This document shows, one piece after another, positions 1-12,020 of a stretch of 64,000 nucleotides of DNA. A program made the position numbers and the translations under genes. Below the pieces are notes generated by a model. The model saw nothing but the letters and a program-made list of their open reading frames with translations. It did not search any database and was not told the origin of the DNA. Each line of letters opens with the position of its first letter. Within the stretch, counting starts at the first letter, position 1. The stretch is from Neckera pumila (lineage: Eukaryota > Streptophyta > Bryopsida > Hypnales > Neckeraceae): positions 16,368,001 through 16,432,000 of the forward strand of contig OZ018415.1 in assembly GCA_963969595.1 (NCBI GenBank), in the 5' to 3' direction.

Positions 1-1083
1 GCTAAAGCAACAACATATGATTCCCAAACCATAAAAAATATAGATAGAGAATATATAGTAGTACCTCAACAGATAGACAAAACAATTGCTAAAAAACACT
101 AAAATTGATACGTTGTGTAACCACATGCATGCATGACAAAGTGTCCTACAACATCATCTTAAGGCTCCATCACAGTCTCCACATGTGTCTCACATGCTTT
201 GTTGTTTCAAAAACAATAGAGACTATAGGGAGTACAAGAAGAAGACATCCAAATCCTAACCTGCCTTCCTAAACCCTAAAATTGCCACTTTAAATTCTAA
301 AATTGCCACCCGAAATCCTACAACAAATAAAGTGTTCATTCTGTATAGGACCCATAGAAGAATGAAACTCTACTGCAGCATACATTGCCGTGAAGTATAG
401 GGAGAAGTCCTCCAAATCCTTGGGCGTCGTCGTAAACCCTAAAATATTTGAAGTATTCATTCTATCCAAGAATTGTTGAAGGATGAAATTCTACTACATA
501 ACTAAATGCTGTGAGGCAGTACAAGGTTTGCCAATGGACGTTGGTGGTCATTGTCATCCTCAGCTCCATCAAGGTTGTGATCTTGTAGCTACGCCCAATT
601 ACCTCTATGATCGGCCAGGTCCCATGGGCCACGTTAGCATGGTCCTACTTGGAATGCCACAAGCCTTCACTCAACACTAGCGGCACAATTCTGGAGGAAC
701 GGGGGACGTTAGACCCGTCCCATGAAGTGGGACCAACAAGGTAGATTTATCCTAGAAGAAAACGCAAGACTTTTTTTATTTGCCACACATTTTTTTTTTT
801 TGTAAATTTTGAATTCATATTTACAATCAAAGACCGCAAATTAGCTAGGGAAGATTTACAACATGCCCTAGACATGTTTTAGCTTTTGGTGAGAGTGGGA
901 GTAGGGACCAGCATGTTGGAATGGAAGGAACCTGTCAAGCGCCTCTTGTTGTTGTTCACTTGGCATTAGAGGCAGATCGCAGTATGTTGCTATTCACGCC
1001 TCTTGCAATGTCTCGTTTTCCACTGATCACATGTTATTGAATCTCTGCCTTGTGTTGATTTTAGCATGAAGCATTGTCTCTAA

Positions 1084-1652
1084 GGGCCGCTTTACACCAA
1101 GAAGCCGGGCCAATTCTCCTTCAAGCCATTTGCACAAAATTTCAGCCCCTTTTGGGTTGGAGGCCGGCCTCAACTTCCCATTAGAATAAGATTATAATGG
1201 GGGCCAATTTTCCCATATGTAAAGGCCTTAAGGCCAAGAAGCCAGGCTGATTCAATAAAACCTACAAAAGAAAGAGAGAGGCCCTAAAATTTTCAGGGCC
1301 ACTTTACACCTAAAGGCCGGTCCTAATCCCCATGAGGCCGATTGCACAAAATCCAACAGTAATGATTAGTTAAAAAAAATAGTTTTTTATTAAAACAATT
1401 TTTTTAATTGAAATTTGACATTGGCCCCAAGGCCAAGAATTGGCCTCCTGTTTTTGGTGCACCCAATTCAACAAGCTCGGGCCATGTCAAATCATGTCTT
1501 TTTTGAATACACAAATTCAATTCACCAAATTGACCCACCCTCTTGGTGTAAAGGGGTTGGGGCTGATTTGAGCCTTTCATCCAATCAAAAGTCAGGATTC
1601 TTGGCCTCTGAGACACAGAAAATTGGCCCGGCCTCTTGGTGTAAAGCGTCCC
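1084..1652. mobile_element. PIF/Harbinger-like MITE, 569 bp, TAA duplication
   Basis: The left end GGGCCGCTTTACACCAAG (1084) and the right end, whose reverse complement starts GGGACGCTTTACACCAAG, form terminal inverted repeats that match with few differences over about 35 bp. Direct TAA copies flank the element at 1081-1083 and 1653-1655. A three-base TAA/TTA duplication with GGG/GGC-starting ends is the hallmark of PIF/Harbinger MITEs. Inside are further copies of the same terminal motif (near 1299 and 1531), which suggests nested or rearranged insertions. It has no coding capacity. Confidence 0.75.
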
Positions 1653-1922
1653 TAATGTGGTTTTCATTTTTGTGTACCATCTCTTGGCACTTTGCACCTT
1701 CTAGTTCAGTTGATACTAGGAGTTGCAACTTTTTATTTCGGATGTTGGAATGGAAGGATACTGTTACTTGTGCTTTCACTCTTCATGCAACAATTTTTGA
1801 TTCCTTATGTGTCCTTCGATGGCAATACCGACAGAATGAGAGACCAGCACCTCAGGATGTAGATCTTTGGGTTCCTTACCAATTGTTCGTCATGTTTGTT
1901 GGACAGACTTGTTGTAAAGCTA

Positions 1923-2079
1923 CATTGAATAGGGGTATTTAAGGGGACCAAATAATTAAAGGGACCTTTATTTAGAAATTGTACATATTTGAAACAAGAT
2001 GTACAACCCCTGATAGATATTTATATAGTGTGGAATGTCAATTAATTAGTGTGGGTTCCCTTAATACCCCTATTCAATG
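1923..2079. mobile_element. Short MITE with TA flanks, 157 bp
   Basis: The left end CATTGAATAGGGGTATT and right end AATACCCCTATTCAATG form an inverted repeat of about 22 bp with TA on both sides (1921-1922, 2080-2081). A TA flank suits Tc1/mariner-type (Stowaway-like) insertion. Its terminal CA(T/C)TGAATAG resembles the element at 2611. Confidence 0.65.
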
Positions 2080-2341
2080 TAGATTTATTATTGTGATTGT
2101 GATGCTAGCAAATAGCTTAGGATACAAGGAATGAGATTGAATGAAGTTGATATTTCTTGCTGACAGTGATTGAAGTGAATTTGTAGGCTGGTCTACGACT
2201 GGGGCGTTTTGAATATTAGTTCCTTATCTACATGAGTACTCTGTTGACTCCATAATGTGCAAGAGAATGAAAACGCTCAAATGCACCTCTAATGTGGTTT
2301 GGGTGGCTCGAACGCGGCATTCCTTTCTTGTGATCTAAGGT

Positions 2342-2545
2342 CTATTTTCCATTTTGCATGTTGTCATTAGTGGGCACATCATAGTTATAAGCCATCATGA
2401 TACACTTGACCGGATAGACATAAAGTTCTCTAACGCTTCCAACAAGGTGGGCTAATTTATGTACCTTCTCCTCTCTAATTCTTGCAAGTTTGTTGTCAAT
2501 AGCAATAATTTTTCTCTTGGAATCTGCTTCCTTCTCTTTGGCCAA
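2342..2545 (-). other. Weak MOSC-like fragment
   Basis: A 67-codon open frame without an ATG start contains GSVRELYVYPVKC, which resembles the opening strand of MOSC N-terminal barrels (V-x-x-L-Y-x-Y-P-x-K-S-C). Only about 13 residues are similar and the following sequence does not continue the fold. It may be a gene relic or chance. Confidence 0.15.
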
Positions 2546-2610
2546 GTCCGACTGGTCATGAAGAAACCAAATTCAATCATATCCTTTGGTCTTTAATACC
2601 AGGGTAGCTA

Positions 2611-2839
2611 CACTGAATAGTGCAATTAGGTTGCCCCAGACTATATGTTGACCATGCTTGAATTTCACATGGTTTTCACTTGAAGGTTGTTAGTATATTT
2701 TTTGGCAGCTTTGTAGTGGTTGCAAGGTCTTTTAAATATATATTTTTTGCAATAATTAGGGATGAAAATCTTTTTTACAGCAATAAAAGTGTAAGATATG
2801 AGAAATTAGTGTGGGGCAACCTAATTGCACTATTTGGTG
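2611..2839. mobile_element. MITE with TA flanks, 229 bp
   Basis: The terminal inverted repeats (CACTGAATAGTGCAATTAGG on the left) extend about 28 bp, to the block GTTGCCCCA. TA lies at both borders (2609-2610, 2840-2841). A related right end (GGGGCAACCTAAT...GTGTA) occurs at 26405-26434, where the partner end is degenerate. Confidence 0.65.
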
Positions 2840-2999
2840 TAAATCTTGTCAAAGCCTCAACATGATCTCTAGAACGGATAATGACATAAGAATCCATTGA
2901 TGTTACCGAAGAATTACTCCATATGGAAACAAATATAGACAAATCATGAAGCAAGATTTTGTTGGAGACGCATTGAAATAAGCATAACACTCAATAGCA

Positions 3000-3650
3000 C
3001 TCACTGCAACTGCCTTCCCTGGACGGAATGATGTGGAATATACCACATCATTTCATCCGAGGGATGAAATGGTGTGGTATATTCTACACCAAATCAGTAA
3101 CTACAAGGACACTTGGCGGAACTTGTCAGAACACAGCAAGGGGCCTCAATCGGTTATAAGGTCGCAGCTGCACATTGGACTTAACAACAAATTAAGTACT
3201 TTGAATTAAAGTTGTAAACAAAATAACAAACTTATTCAAAAAGGCAATCAATTTATAGAGATCAATTATCTCAATGTTAAATTACATCACTTTGATGTGA
3301 TTGTCATTCATGTTTTGTGTTTTCAAGTGAGAAGACAACTCTATATATACACATGGGGTGGTAGGAGGTAGAACAACCCATGTGGGATAAACAAATTCAA
3401 ATTTGTAGTTTCTTAAGCATTCATAGTCATGTCACAAACAAAGAATTGTGTTAAAATTAGAATTTCAGACCTCATTTAGACATAGTAAAATAACTTTTCT
3501 CAAAAATCTTTGAACTAAGAAAAGTTGGTAAATGAAGCCAAGTTTCACTTCCAAAAATCTGTTTGGAATTTTGAATCTCAAATCAAAAGTTATGGACAAA
3601 TTTAAGAGAGGGGTTGGAAAATTTTAAGGTCAACCATAACTTTTGAATGA
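3000..3650. repeat. Dispersed repeat, copy 1, with hairpin start
   Basis: This block matches 32455-33060 over most of its length. Its beginning forms a near-perfect hairpin: 3029-3058 pairs with 3062-3091 around a 3-base loop. No coding capacity is seen. The copy at 32 kb continues into a foldback; this one does not. Confidence 0.75.
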
Positions 3651-4637
3651 CTAAAGAATGACTAGCCACGTGGATGTCCACGTCAGATGTTTCAAGGGTC
3701 CCGCTTTCTACATGGCAACTCTATAGCCATTTCCTTAAGCCCAACTTTCTTTATCACTTCAACCATTTTATCTTTCATCCACTTCTACATCCAAGGTAGA
3801 AATGGATGGTGATAATAAACCCCGAGTCATTTACGTAAACGACTCAACCACAATAACTCTAGGACGCTATAGTCATTTTTCAATCAATGTGACCAAAACA
3901 ACTCATTTGCAATCATTTATGTAAGTCATTCTTTCCACCATTTTCTTGTAGTGCTAGTAGCAAACCAAACCTATATAGGAAAGGGGTGTTGCAAGAGACA
4001 CTTGTCCTTTTTTTTTGTCCCCTTGCCCTTAAGCAAATACATCACTTTTGCGTCATATGTCTTTTTTTCATGAAATTTGAAATGAAGGTATATAAGGTAG
4101 TTTCTAACATTGTGTAATTTAAAAAAAAATTTAGATTACTTTATTATTTTTAAATTGCCCCCAATTGGATGTCTACCTTGGCCAATTTGGAGGGGGGGTT
4201 AGTACTATTTCCAACTCAAAAAACTGGTTACAAATTTGAAGGTGAAATTTTAAAGGACAAAGAATTCTATTAAAGTTACAAAGAAATTTTACAAAAGTAA
4301 TAAATTGTCCACCTTTGGAGTGTGCTCAAAGTAGACTACCTTTGTGCATATGCAGAGAATATAATTTTTTTTCCCGAAGATGAAAATGGATGAGAAGAAT
4401 CATTTTCAAATTAGGAAAACTGGCTTTTGAGGTGGAGATTTTTTTGAATTTTTTTACTAGTTTCTAAAAATCAAATTGTAAAGTGTCTATTTTCTTGCAT
4501 TTTTCAACACTCTTTGACCGTGCATAACTTTTAGAGATAAAATTTTCTAGGTTTGAAATTTTCACATACATGTTTTTTTGAATGCAAAATTATTGAAATT
4601 GCAACTACCCAAAAACTGAAATTAAAATTTTTGGATA
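3651..4637. other. Gene-free AT-rich stretch
   Basis: I see no gene, splice structure or clear element here. There are many homopolymer A/T runs and stop codons in all frames. Confidence 0.6.
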
Positions 4638-6213
4638 GCTCTCATTAGCTTTTGTAAGAAGCATAATTCCTCATTTTTGTAGAATAATTTTGATCATTGC
4701 CATTGTTCAAATGAAAGAAGTCTTATGTAGCTTTTGTATTAAAAAAACAACAAAATTGTGCAGTTTCTGAAAAAATGTCACCATTGACAAGGTTGATGAA
4801 AGATCTTTGATTAGGCAATAAGGTAGATTAGCCTATCACCGCCTATCATCAATTGAAATTTTGGGTAGTTGCAAGTTTTACTTGCTGATTTTATCTCAAT
4901 TCAAATTTTCACATACAAGATTTTTTGAATGCAAAATGCTAGTCTCTTATCTAAAACTTCAACACATGATAAGCGTCTATTCAAGGTGCCTCTATTTAAG
5001 CATCACTTTGTTGCTTCAAGGTTCCAAACCAATGGTTTCCTGCTAAGTCAACATGACCCATTATAGGAACTTATAAGAAGATGATTTTGAAATTTATTAC
5101 ATATTCTTCGAAGAACAGAAAATCCAAATTCTATTGCAACATCTTGCACTACAAACTTTGACGGTGTGCACATATCAAAGACATTGAAATAGTTATATTG
5201 GGTGATGCTACCTTAACCCCTTAAGGACTGTAAGGCCACCAAGTAGCTTCTACAACTACATTAGTGGAAAATTCAAATTATTAACCTTACTAACAATCCA
5301 TGAACAACAAAGAGACCCTAGATGATTTTTTTTGCCAAAATTTGTCAATGCAATCCAATCAATAAATGATTGAATGAGCGATTTTTGGTGATTTTTTGGA
5401 GAATGGAAAAGGCACTTTGGACCACCACTTTACATCACATCTTTTTTCCCACATCTCAAATTGATTTGAAAACAACAATACATCAATTTGATTCATGATT
5501 GTATATACCCAAGGGAAAAAAATCAAGGTATTTGAAGCACTTTTAAGCATTCTAATTTCAAAATTCTCATTCATTGTATATACAAAGTAAGGTGGACCAA
5601 CCCATCATGGTTTGCATCCCAATTTTGTGGCCTACTGTTTAGCCGCAATTGTGTTCATTGCCCATCCAAATTTGTCCAGATAGTATCCTAAACCATTTAA
5701 AATTCTCACAAAATCTAACAAGATTCTAGCTTTAATGTCAACATGGGGTAACATGTCAATCTTTAATTGGTGGATTCTTCAATGCTAATAGATACATAGA
5801 AGGCCAGTTATGGATTGTTGATAGGGCATTTGTGTCTCCATTCTATGCATGGTTTTGAAATTCAAATTTGATTACTTCAAAAATTCACAAAAATTATATT
5901 TTTTATCAGAAAATTATAATTCCACTTGGGTTTGATTCATGAAACAAGTACACCTCTTAAAAATATGAACCCCTCTTGGAGTTGACCCCAAGATGGTCAG
6001 ATTGCAAATCAGGGTAGATATAGACTATTCTACCTTACTGCGTAACCAAACATCTTTCATCAACCTTGTCAATGGTGATATTTTCTCAAAAATTGCACAA
6101 TTTTGTTGATTTTTTTACGAGAAAGCTACATAAGTCTTCTTTCATTTGAACAGTGGCAATCATCAAAATTATTGTACAAAAATGAGGAATTATGCTTCTT
6201 ACAAGAGCTAGTC
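4638..6213. mobile_element. Foldback element with a MITE inserted between its arms
   Basis: Arms 4638-4818 and 6038-6213 are inverted copies at roughly 90% identity (GAAGCATAATTCCTC, CACCATTGACAAGGTTGATG). Between them sits 4821-6035, a relative of the 43.2 and 44.9 kb MITEs. It starts AGGTAGATTAGCCTA, ends ACTATTCTACCT and is flanked by TA (4819-4820, 6036-6037). The MITE therefore landed near the centre of an older palindrome. This MITE copy is larger (1215 bp) because of an extra segment near 4.85-5.58 kb. Confidence 0.6.
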
Positions 6214-6449
6214 AAAGCTGGTCAAGAAAAGAAGAGCTCTGCTCAAACACCCCCCATCCTTTAGGGGTTAAACAAGTACACTAAAAATTCCACAGGTTCA
6301 CTGTCTTCATTAAAGAGCCCAGACGAAGATATGTAGGTTTAGTCCTGAACCTTGAGGCTTCTTCTGGATGCATAAAACTCTGTTTCGGTTGCTTTGTTAG
6401 ACTTTCCAAAATTGTCTTCAATATTTGTACACCAGGCCTTCAAGCTTAG

Positions 6450-8962
6450 TTACAACTGCTTCCCAATTTCACGAAAAAATTGACCATCATGGTCTTCTTC
6501 ACCATCTGCGTCGTCATTATCGTCGTCATCGTCTTCCTCTAGCTCGCCTTCCTCTTCTTCCTCTTCCTCGTCATCTTCCTCCATACGGCGAGGAGCGCTG
6601 AGGACCACGCTTTGGCCTTGAGACTCTTCAAGATCATTCTGTAACCGAACGAGGTTTGCTTCCTTTCGCTTAGCCTCAAGTTCAGCTTTCTCTGCTTTCC
6701 GCCTCTCTAAATCGGGCCTACCATCAGATAAGATACCCCCAGTCACAACAAGTATATATGAAACACGACAGCAAGAAACCAAAGGATGATCTTAAAATGT
6801 TCAAATTGTTCGCAATTCAACAGAAATCTTTTAAAAATAAGAGACCCTTGCGATCAGAGACATACTGCAAAAAGAGTTTCATTACTTGCATTAAGAGTTC
6901 AGTGACAGAGATGCCATCGCGATTTGTACCGTTCTGCGTAAATAAGTTTACGTGACGAACAGGGGGTGAACGGTACGAAATTAAATAGACTGCTGCACTT
7001 ACCAATATGATTCCATATACTCATCCGCACACTTGTCCACTTGGTTAAAGAAATCCACAACCCCTTCCCCTGTGACAGCTGATACACCAGCATTACGAAG
7101 ATTCTTGTAGAACTCATCAAGGACCAAACAAAGACTGCGGCTCAAGCTGGAAGAATACGATGAATCACCCTCCACGGCACCTTGGAACGCCTCGAAGTCG
7201 TCCATCCACTGCAGATGATGAACAAACTAGACTGAGTAATTGCGAAGACCAGGTAACAACCAGTAGTAATAGAACTGCATATGGAAAGACTCTAAAACGG
7301 AACAATTTCACTTTAAGACAGCAAAAAGAAAAACGAAGTACAAAATACAATGGGAAAAGAATTGAGGTATTACAAAACGTCCTGATATGCACATATTTTC
7401 AGATGGTATATTATAGAACACGACAGTAAGAATCAAACTAGAGTTCAAAAAATCTTTGTGTAGTGTCGGTTCATTTACCTCTAGAGCAAACTGATGTTTC
7501 GCAACATCCACCTTGTTGAAAGCTAACAGAAGTGGAAGTCGTGTCTTGTACAGTATACCACATGCATAAAGCATGTTACTCATGAACGTCACTGGATTCA
7601 CGGATCGCGGTGTGTCGACAACGTAAGTAACGACTGTGGGAAAACAAGATGCGAAAGCTTCCACAACAATCGCACCAGACGCTGACCACGTGAAAATTTC
7701 GATCTGCCCAGGAGTGTCCACAAGAACATAGTCCAGGTCCGCTGCGCGTGCCTCTACCAATCCCACAACCTGACAACCACAATGCATGTCAGAATCAACT
7801 CTAGAGAGAAACGCTCATTATTATATATCTAAACTTCAAGTAGTATCGAATTAACCCCTGAAGGACCAAACATTCATGAATTTAAGTGACCAACTTGACT
7901 GATCATATTGCGCAAGATATGAGTCGGATGAAGCCATGTTCTGTATCACCAGAATCAGTGAGGAACATCGCATGTGTTGGTCAATGCTCACATAAAATGG
8001 GATAAAATGAGAAAAAAAGGCAGATTCCATATGACCTCATAATAGCCGGGAGGAAAAAAACATTTAACGCCTTTGGGTACTTTAAGGTTAGGCCCTAACA
8101 ACGCCTGAATACCAACAAAGTCACCACACGCCACAAAATTTGACAAAGGTCAAAGCGAGATCACCTCATCAAACTTGGTGGCAAAGAGATTGAGAGAGGT
8201 GAGAATTCCCCCGTTGGGACCCAGGTGATACTCCTTCATCACATTCTTATAGTTGACAGTATCCCGAATGTCAGTGTTTGCAGTGAACGGTAGAGACATC
8301 ACCGCGGGATCCAGGTTCAGGACATAGCCTCTCTTTTTGGAGCTTTGTACATGTGATATCAGACGCTGCATCAAAGTCGTCTTTCCACTACCTACATGGG
8401 GTTTTCAGAAGACCGCATTGTGAAAATCAGGTTTGAGGTAGAGGATCCTAAAACCGTTAGGAAACTGATCCCATTTCCTATTGACTGACCCTGATGCCAA
8501 CAACTTATCTCTTCAACACAATTAGTTGGCCGTCAATTAGCAAGGATGACTTGTAAGCTAAATGTCTCTGGCCTCTAATCTTTGAATGAGAATGCGCTTG
8601 TCACTGTCCATTCAACAGTGGTCTACTGTCCCTTAAGAACTATTCAGTGATAAGATTTAATCTGAAGAGTATTTGGCTCTTGTAATACACAGAGAGATCT
8701 CTCCGGTGAGCTCTGTTGAGTGATCTCACAATGGAAGCACACTGCCGTACAAATTGGTTTACACGTTCGAATAGTATCCTCTTCTTTGAAGATACGTTAG
8801 ACATTTTTTAATGGGAGAAAAAAGCAAGAAACTCAAAAACATGGATTTAGGGCTCCCACCTGCCATTCCGATCACAATGATCACAATAGGTTTCTTATGC
8901 GCCATCGCCATCGCCTTCGCAGGACTTGCAGTTTCTTGCTTCTCGATTGTGAGGGTTTCCAT
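6450..8962 (-). CDS. QQT2: GPN-loop GTPase 1 (QQT2/XAB1 type), five exons, 364 aa
   Basis: Exons (minus strand) are 8962-8860, 8391-8165, 7769-7479, 7208-7003 and 6717-6450. All introns are GT-AG and the joined frame is 365 codons including the stop. The P-loop GMAGSGKT (residues 32-39) is split by intron 1. The family-defining GPN triplet (92-94) sits in [20 protein letters not shown], followed by switch-like DTPGQ (128-132), NKVD (196-199) and SAVTGEG. A lysine/glutamate coiled segment and a run of Asp/Glu make the acidic tail typical of GPN1. ATG 8962 is the first in-frame ATG after an upstream TAG. Known role of the family: dimeric GTPases that assemble and import RNA polymerase II; the Arabidopsis homologue QQT2 is needed for early embryo divisions. 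Length matches the family (about 370 aa) and I see no lesion. Identification is very secure; exon ends are well supported by frame. Confidence 0.95.
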
Positions 8963-10147
8963 CTTTCGTTGAGGAGCTGCTCCTCGCAAAAAATCAATCT
9001 AGCTTCCTCCTCACTCAACCTAGGCACAGCACTGCAATATATGGCATTCGGGTGCCTTGGAAACAACAGTTTCTGTCGCTTGTGAGCCGCAATGAAGGTA
9101 ATTCGAATGTTGTAGCGAAGTTAAATATCAGCGTAGCCTGTGAAGATGAAAGACAAGTCGCATTCAGCCACCACGGGATATTCTCTGAACCACAACTAAA
9201 TAAAAAATCAGGTTCTTCAACAGTACTAATTTCCTGACGAAGTTCACTGACAAATGGTTCACTGTCCACTCAAGTGAAAATCCCAAAACGAAAACGAAAA
9301 GTAACACAAGGCAATGAACTAACGTCTACTTCCGAATGCAGTCACCTCTTTCTCCAAAGTATTTAGTGAAATGGCTTTCACTCAATCCTCGCATTACAAC
9401 TGACTTGGAAAACAAACAGACCTTCAACCCTAAACCCTAAACCCTAAACCACACTCTAGCTTCACACTACAGCTTCACCGATTACAAAAAAAGCTTCGAA
9501 CTGCTAATATTCGAAATAACAAGAATTGACCGTAAACCCTAATACAAAATTCCATCAGCTCTATGAAACTCGAGAACCCTACCCTAAACAAAGCCTTTCA
9601 CAAAAACATTTCGCAGAGTGCAGTAGCTTACCAACACTTATTAAACTGAAAACGAAGACCACGCTGAGGAAACCACAGGACAATCAGCGCACCAAATCAG
9701 CGCACGAAGTCACCGCACCAAATCACCGCAAAAGCACCGCACAATCGATCACACCGTAAACGAAAGCGTCGCTCCAGAAATCGCTGCGCCACACCAACGC
9801 AGGAGAAACTCTACAATCATAAAACCCAGAAGCACTGACGCGGAGAGGATCAAGCGCAGCGAATACGCATGAAATCAAACAGAACCACGTGACCAGGAAC
9901 TTGAGACAAGCGAACTTGAGAAAAGGCGAAGAAAACACCTGCCAAATCCTAGCAATGGACGTAGGACGCTAACTGAAACTTATCCTCCCAAGTGGTTCCT
10001 GCAGGGCAAATTTACCCCTGGGTAAAACACAGGAATTTTTTATTTGCCACACATGATAGAATTCGCAAGTTTTGAATTCTTATTTGCAATCAGACTTCTT
10101 TGCAATAGGAGGCCCCAAATTAGGTACGGGAGGTCAAGAATATAGCA
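8963..10147 (-). promoter_or_regulatory. Upstream region of the GPN1 gene
   Basis: There is no gene in this stretch besides the leader and promoter of the minus-strand GPN1 gene. It is less AT-rich than the repeats beyond 10.1 kb. I could not fix a transcription start. At about 10.01-10.13 kb it ends in a copy of a short dispersed repeat whose relatives lie at about 0.70-0.88, 22.97-23.09, 42.37-42.54 and 43.81-43.99 kb (shared GAATTC and TTTGCCACA-like blocks). Confidence 0.4.
9427..9541 (-). promoter_or_regulatory. Telo-boxes upstream of the GPN1 gene
   Basis: Three head-to-tail telomere-type repeats (CCCTAAA) occupy 9427-9450 and a fourth AAACCCTAA lies at 9533-9541, about 470-580 bp upstream of the GPN1 start codon. 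Short telo-boxes are known in plants in 5' regions of housekeeping and translation-related genes, where TRB-type proteins bind. I infer a promoter or leader role here. A chance remnant is possible. Confidence 0.5.
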
Positions 10148-10151
10148 TTAA

Positions 10152-11043
10152 CCCCTAAAGGCCCAAGACCCTTTTTCTACCAAAAAACACCCAAAATTGT
10201 CATTTTTATAGTGAAAAATATTTAAAAATGTTTTTTTTGCACATCTAACCATAGGATCTTACACCTAACTAGTATGAGAATGTGTGGGAAAAATTTCAGA
10301 ATTTTTGACTGCACAGATTGCAAGATATCTGCGTTTAAAGTGAAAAAAACAAGTTTTTCATTACATTGCGGGACTAGATTTTATGAATTTGAACATTTTT
10401 AACTAAAATGTTTTGCACTACAGAGTTTTGAGCTTTAAACCTTTATAGTGGAGAATTGAGTTGAGAGTCTAGGACAAAAAAAAAATCCAAGAAAACTTAA
10501 TTTTCATTATTAAAAAAATTATTAAATAGAAATAGGTACAAGATAGAAGGAAAATCCAATATATTAATATCTTTTATATGAAATTATAAAGCACTAATTC
10601 CAATGGTGAGATTGTTCTAGCAAAAAAACTAAACCTTGCAGAACCTTTTTGTTTTGAAAATTGTAAACATTGTATTCAGAAATGAATCTAACAAGATATT
10701 TTTTTTAGGAAGATGCTCTAAGTGCCCAAAAAACAAGAATGTCCATTACTTTCTTATAAAAAATCCAAATAAAATGAAAGCTTTTGGAATAGACAAAAAT
10801 ACAATCTGTAAGAAAAATAAAAAATAAAAATAAAAACCTGTTGCCTCCAAAGGCTGTTTTGAGCTTATTTGGGCATACCTTTTTTCTCCGGGCACGGATT
10901 GAAAAAAAAATGTATATCCCCACAAAGCTTAGCAGTTTCTCTATCTTCACAAAAAGTTTTGGAAAATCACGACAAAAATTCAACCCATAGGTTCTTGCCC
11001 AAAATCCTATTTGCCCCCTAAAGGGACAATGGACTTTTAGGAA
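10152..11043. mobile_element. TTAA-bounded (piggyBac-like) non-autonomous element 1
   Basis: TTAA at 10148-10151 is followed by CCCCTAAAGGCCCAAG. The right end is decayed (ACTTTTAGGAA) and followed by TTAA 11044-11047. Length is 892 bp with no transposase. It shares a core (AACCATAGGATCTTACACC) with most other members and has the same sense as the 31.4 and 36.3 kb copies. A TTAA target with ends starting CCC is the piggyBac hallmark. Confidence 0.65.
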
Positions 11044-11139
11044 TTAACACGACACAGAATAGGAGACTTCTTCTTTTTTATAATTATCCCGTAGAACACA
11101 AATTTTACCTTTCAAAGGCCCAACATTAGAGAGAAAATC

Positions 11140-12020
11140 AACCTTTGGAAGGGCTGTTCCAAATTGACATGCCATGCTATTTCAAGCATGGCCTGGCAAC
11201 TTGGAAAAGTGCACTTGGTGATTAGTCAAAGTGTATGATTGCTTGCCGAAGCAGTTAGATTTTTCTTCTTTTTTTTTCTTAATATATTTTTATTCAAAAA
11301 TCTGGGTTTCTGCACCATTGTCAGAGTATTTTCAGCTGCACGAAAATAGGAAAAAAAATAATTTTTCAGCCCATCAAAACTAAATTTTAGGATATTAAAG
11401 GGGTCCGTGGAGCAACCCTCCAAAGGGTCGATTTTTTCTCTAATGCTTTGTAGGACGGGCTTAGCGTAGTTGATTAAGAAAAGAACATACTTGAAAGTTA
11501 GGTAATAGGCACTTGCACTATGGGAACCATTCTCAAATGCTTATTCGGTGAATTTGCTCAAAATGTTGTCACCTTTGAGCCTCTCAATGCCCCGTTGTGC
11601 TTGTTTCTACACTATTTCATGAAGCATACCATGCAGTGAATTCTTCAGCACTGAGTTACATTAAAGAAGAACATGACAATTTAGATATAACTAGTGTGCC
11701 GTTGCCACAACCAAAACGAAAGGAAAAGTCATTTTTTTTATTTTTTTATTGATATAGAAACTTCAAAATTCAATAATTTTCACACTGTCATTTCAAACGC
11801 CACAAAACAAAGCCCGTCCACCCCTCCTCGCCAAGGGCTTTCCATCGGTACCAAGAATGCAACCATAGTCAAAGTCAAAGTAATTTTCTATTTTTTTTAT
11901 TCATAAATACTTTGAAATTCAATAACTTCCACATAGTAGCTCCAAACGCCATGAAACCAAGCCCGTGCACCTCTCCTTGTCGAGGGCTTTCCAACGATAC
12001 CAAGCACGCGGCGGGGGGAC
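11140..12020. repeat. Dispersed fragment and 149-bp degenerate tandem duplication
   Basis: About 11.14-11.23 kb is repeated at 17.70-17.77 kb (TTGACATGCC, GCTATTTCAAG, TGGAAAAGTG). About 11.73-11.86 kb is duplicated at 11.88-12.01 kb with a period of 149 bp (AAATTCAATAA, CAAACGCCA, GAGGGCTTTCCA-like). The AAATTCAATAAC block also appears, inverted, in the repeats at 38.57 and 63.84 kb. No gene was seen. Confidence 0.55.

Noticed and set aside
1..1080. Gene at 483-680 (65 codons with ATG)
   Set aside because: No family match. The start lies in a diverged direct duplication (about 225-390 against 393-510), so the frame is probably chance. No other gene is seen in this stretch.
1415..1942. 175-codon open frame
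   Set aside because: It runs across the right half of a Harbinger-like MITE and its flank. The translation mirrors inverted-repeat sequence and matches nothing.
5213..6271. TTAA-bounded unit from 5217 to 6267
   Set aside because: TTAACCCCTTAAGGAC and CTTTAGGGGTTAA fit the family, but the span crosses the border of a TA-flanked MITE and a foldback arm, so the two ends probably belong to different elements.
7851..8090. Possible small TTAA element inside intron 2 of the GPN1 gene
   Set aside because: TTAACCCCTGAAGG is convincing on one side, but the other end (TTTAAGGTTAGG) is too decayed to pair confidently.
9427..9450. Interstitial telomere or chromosome end
   Set aside because: Only three repeats are present, inside an ordinary promoter region; a telo-box explains it better.
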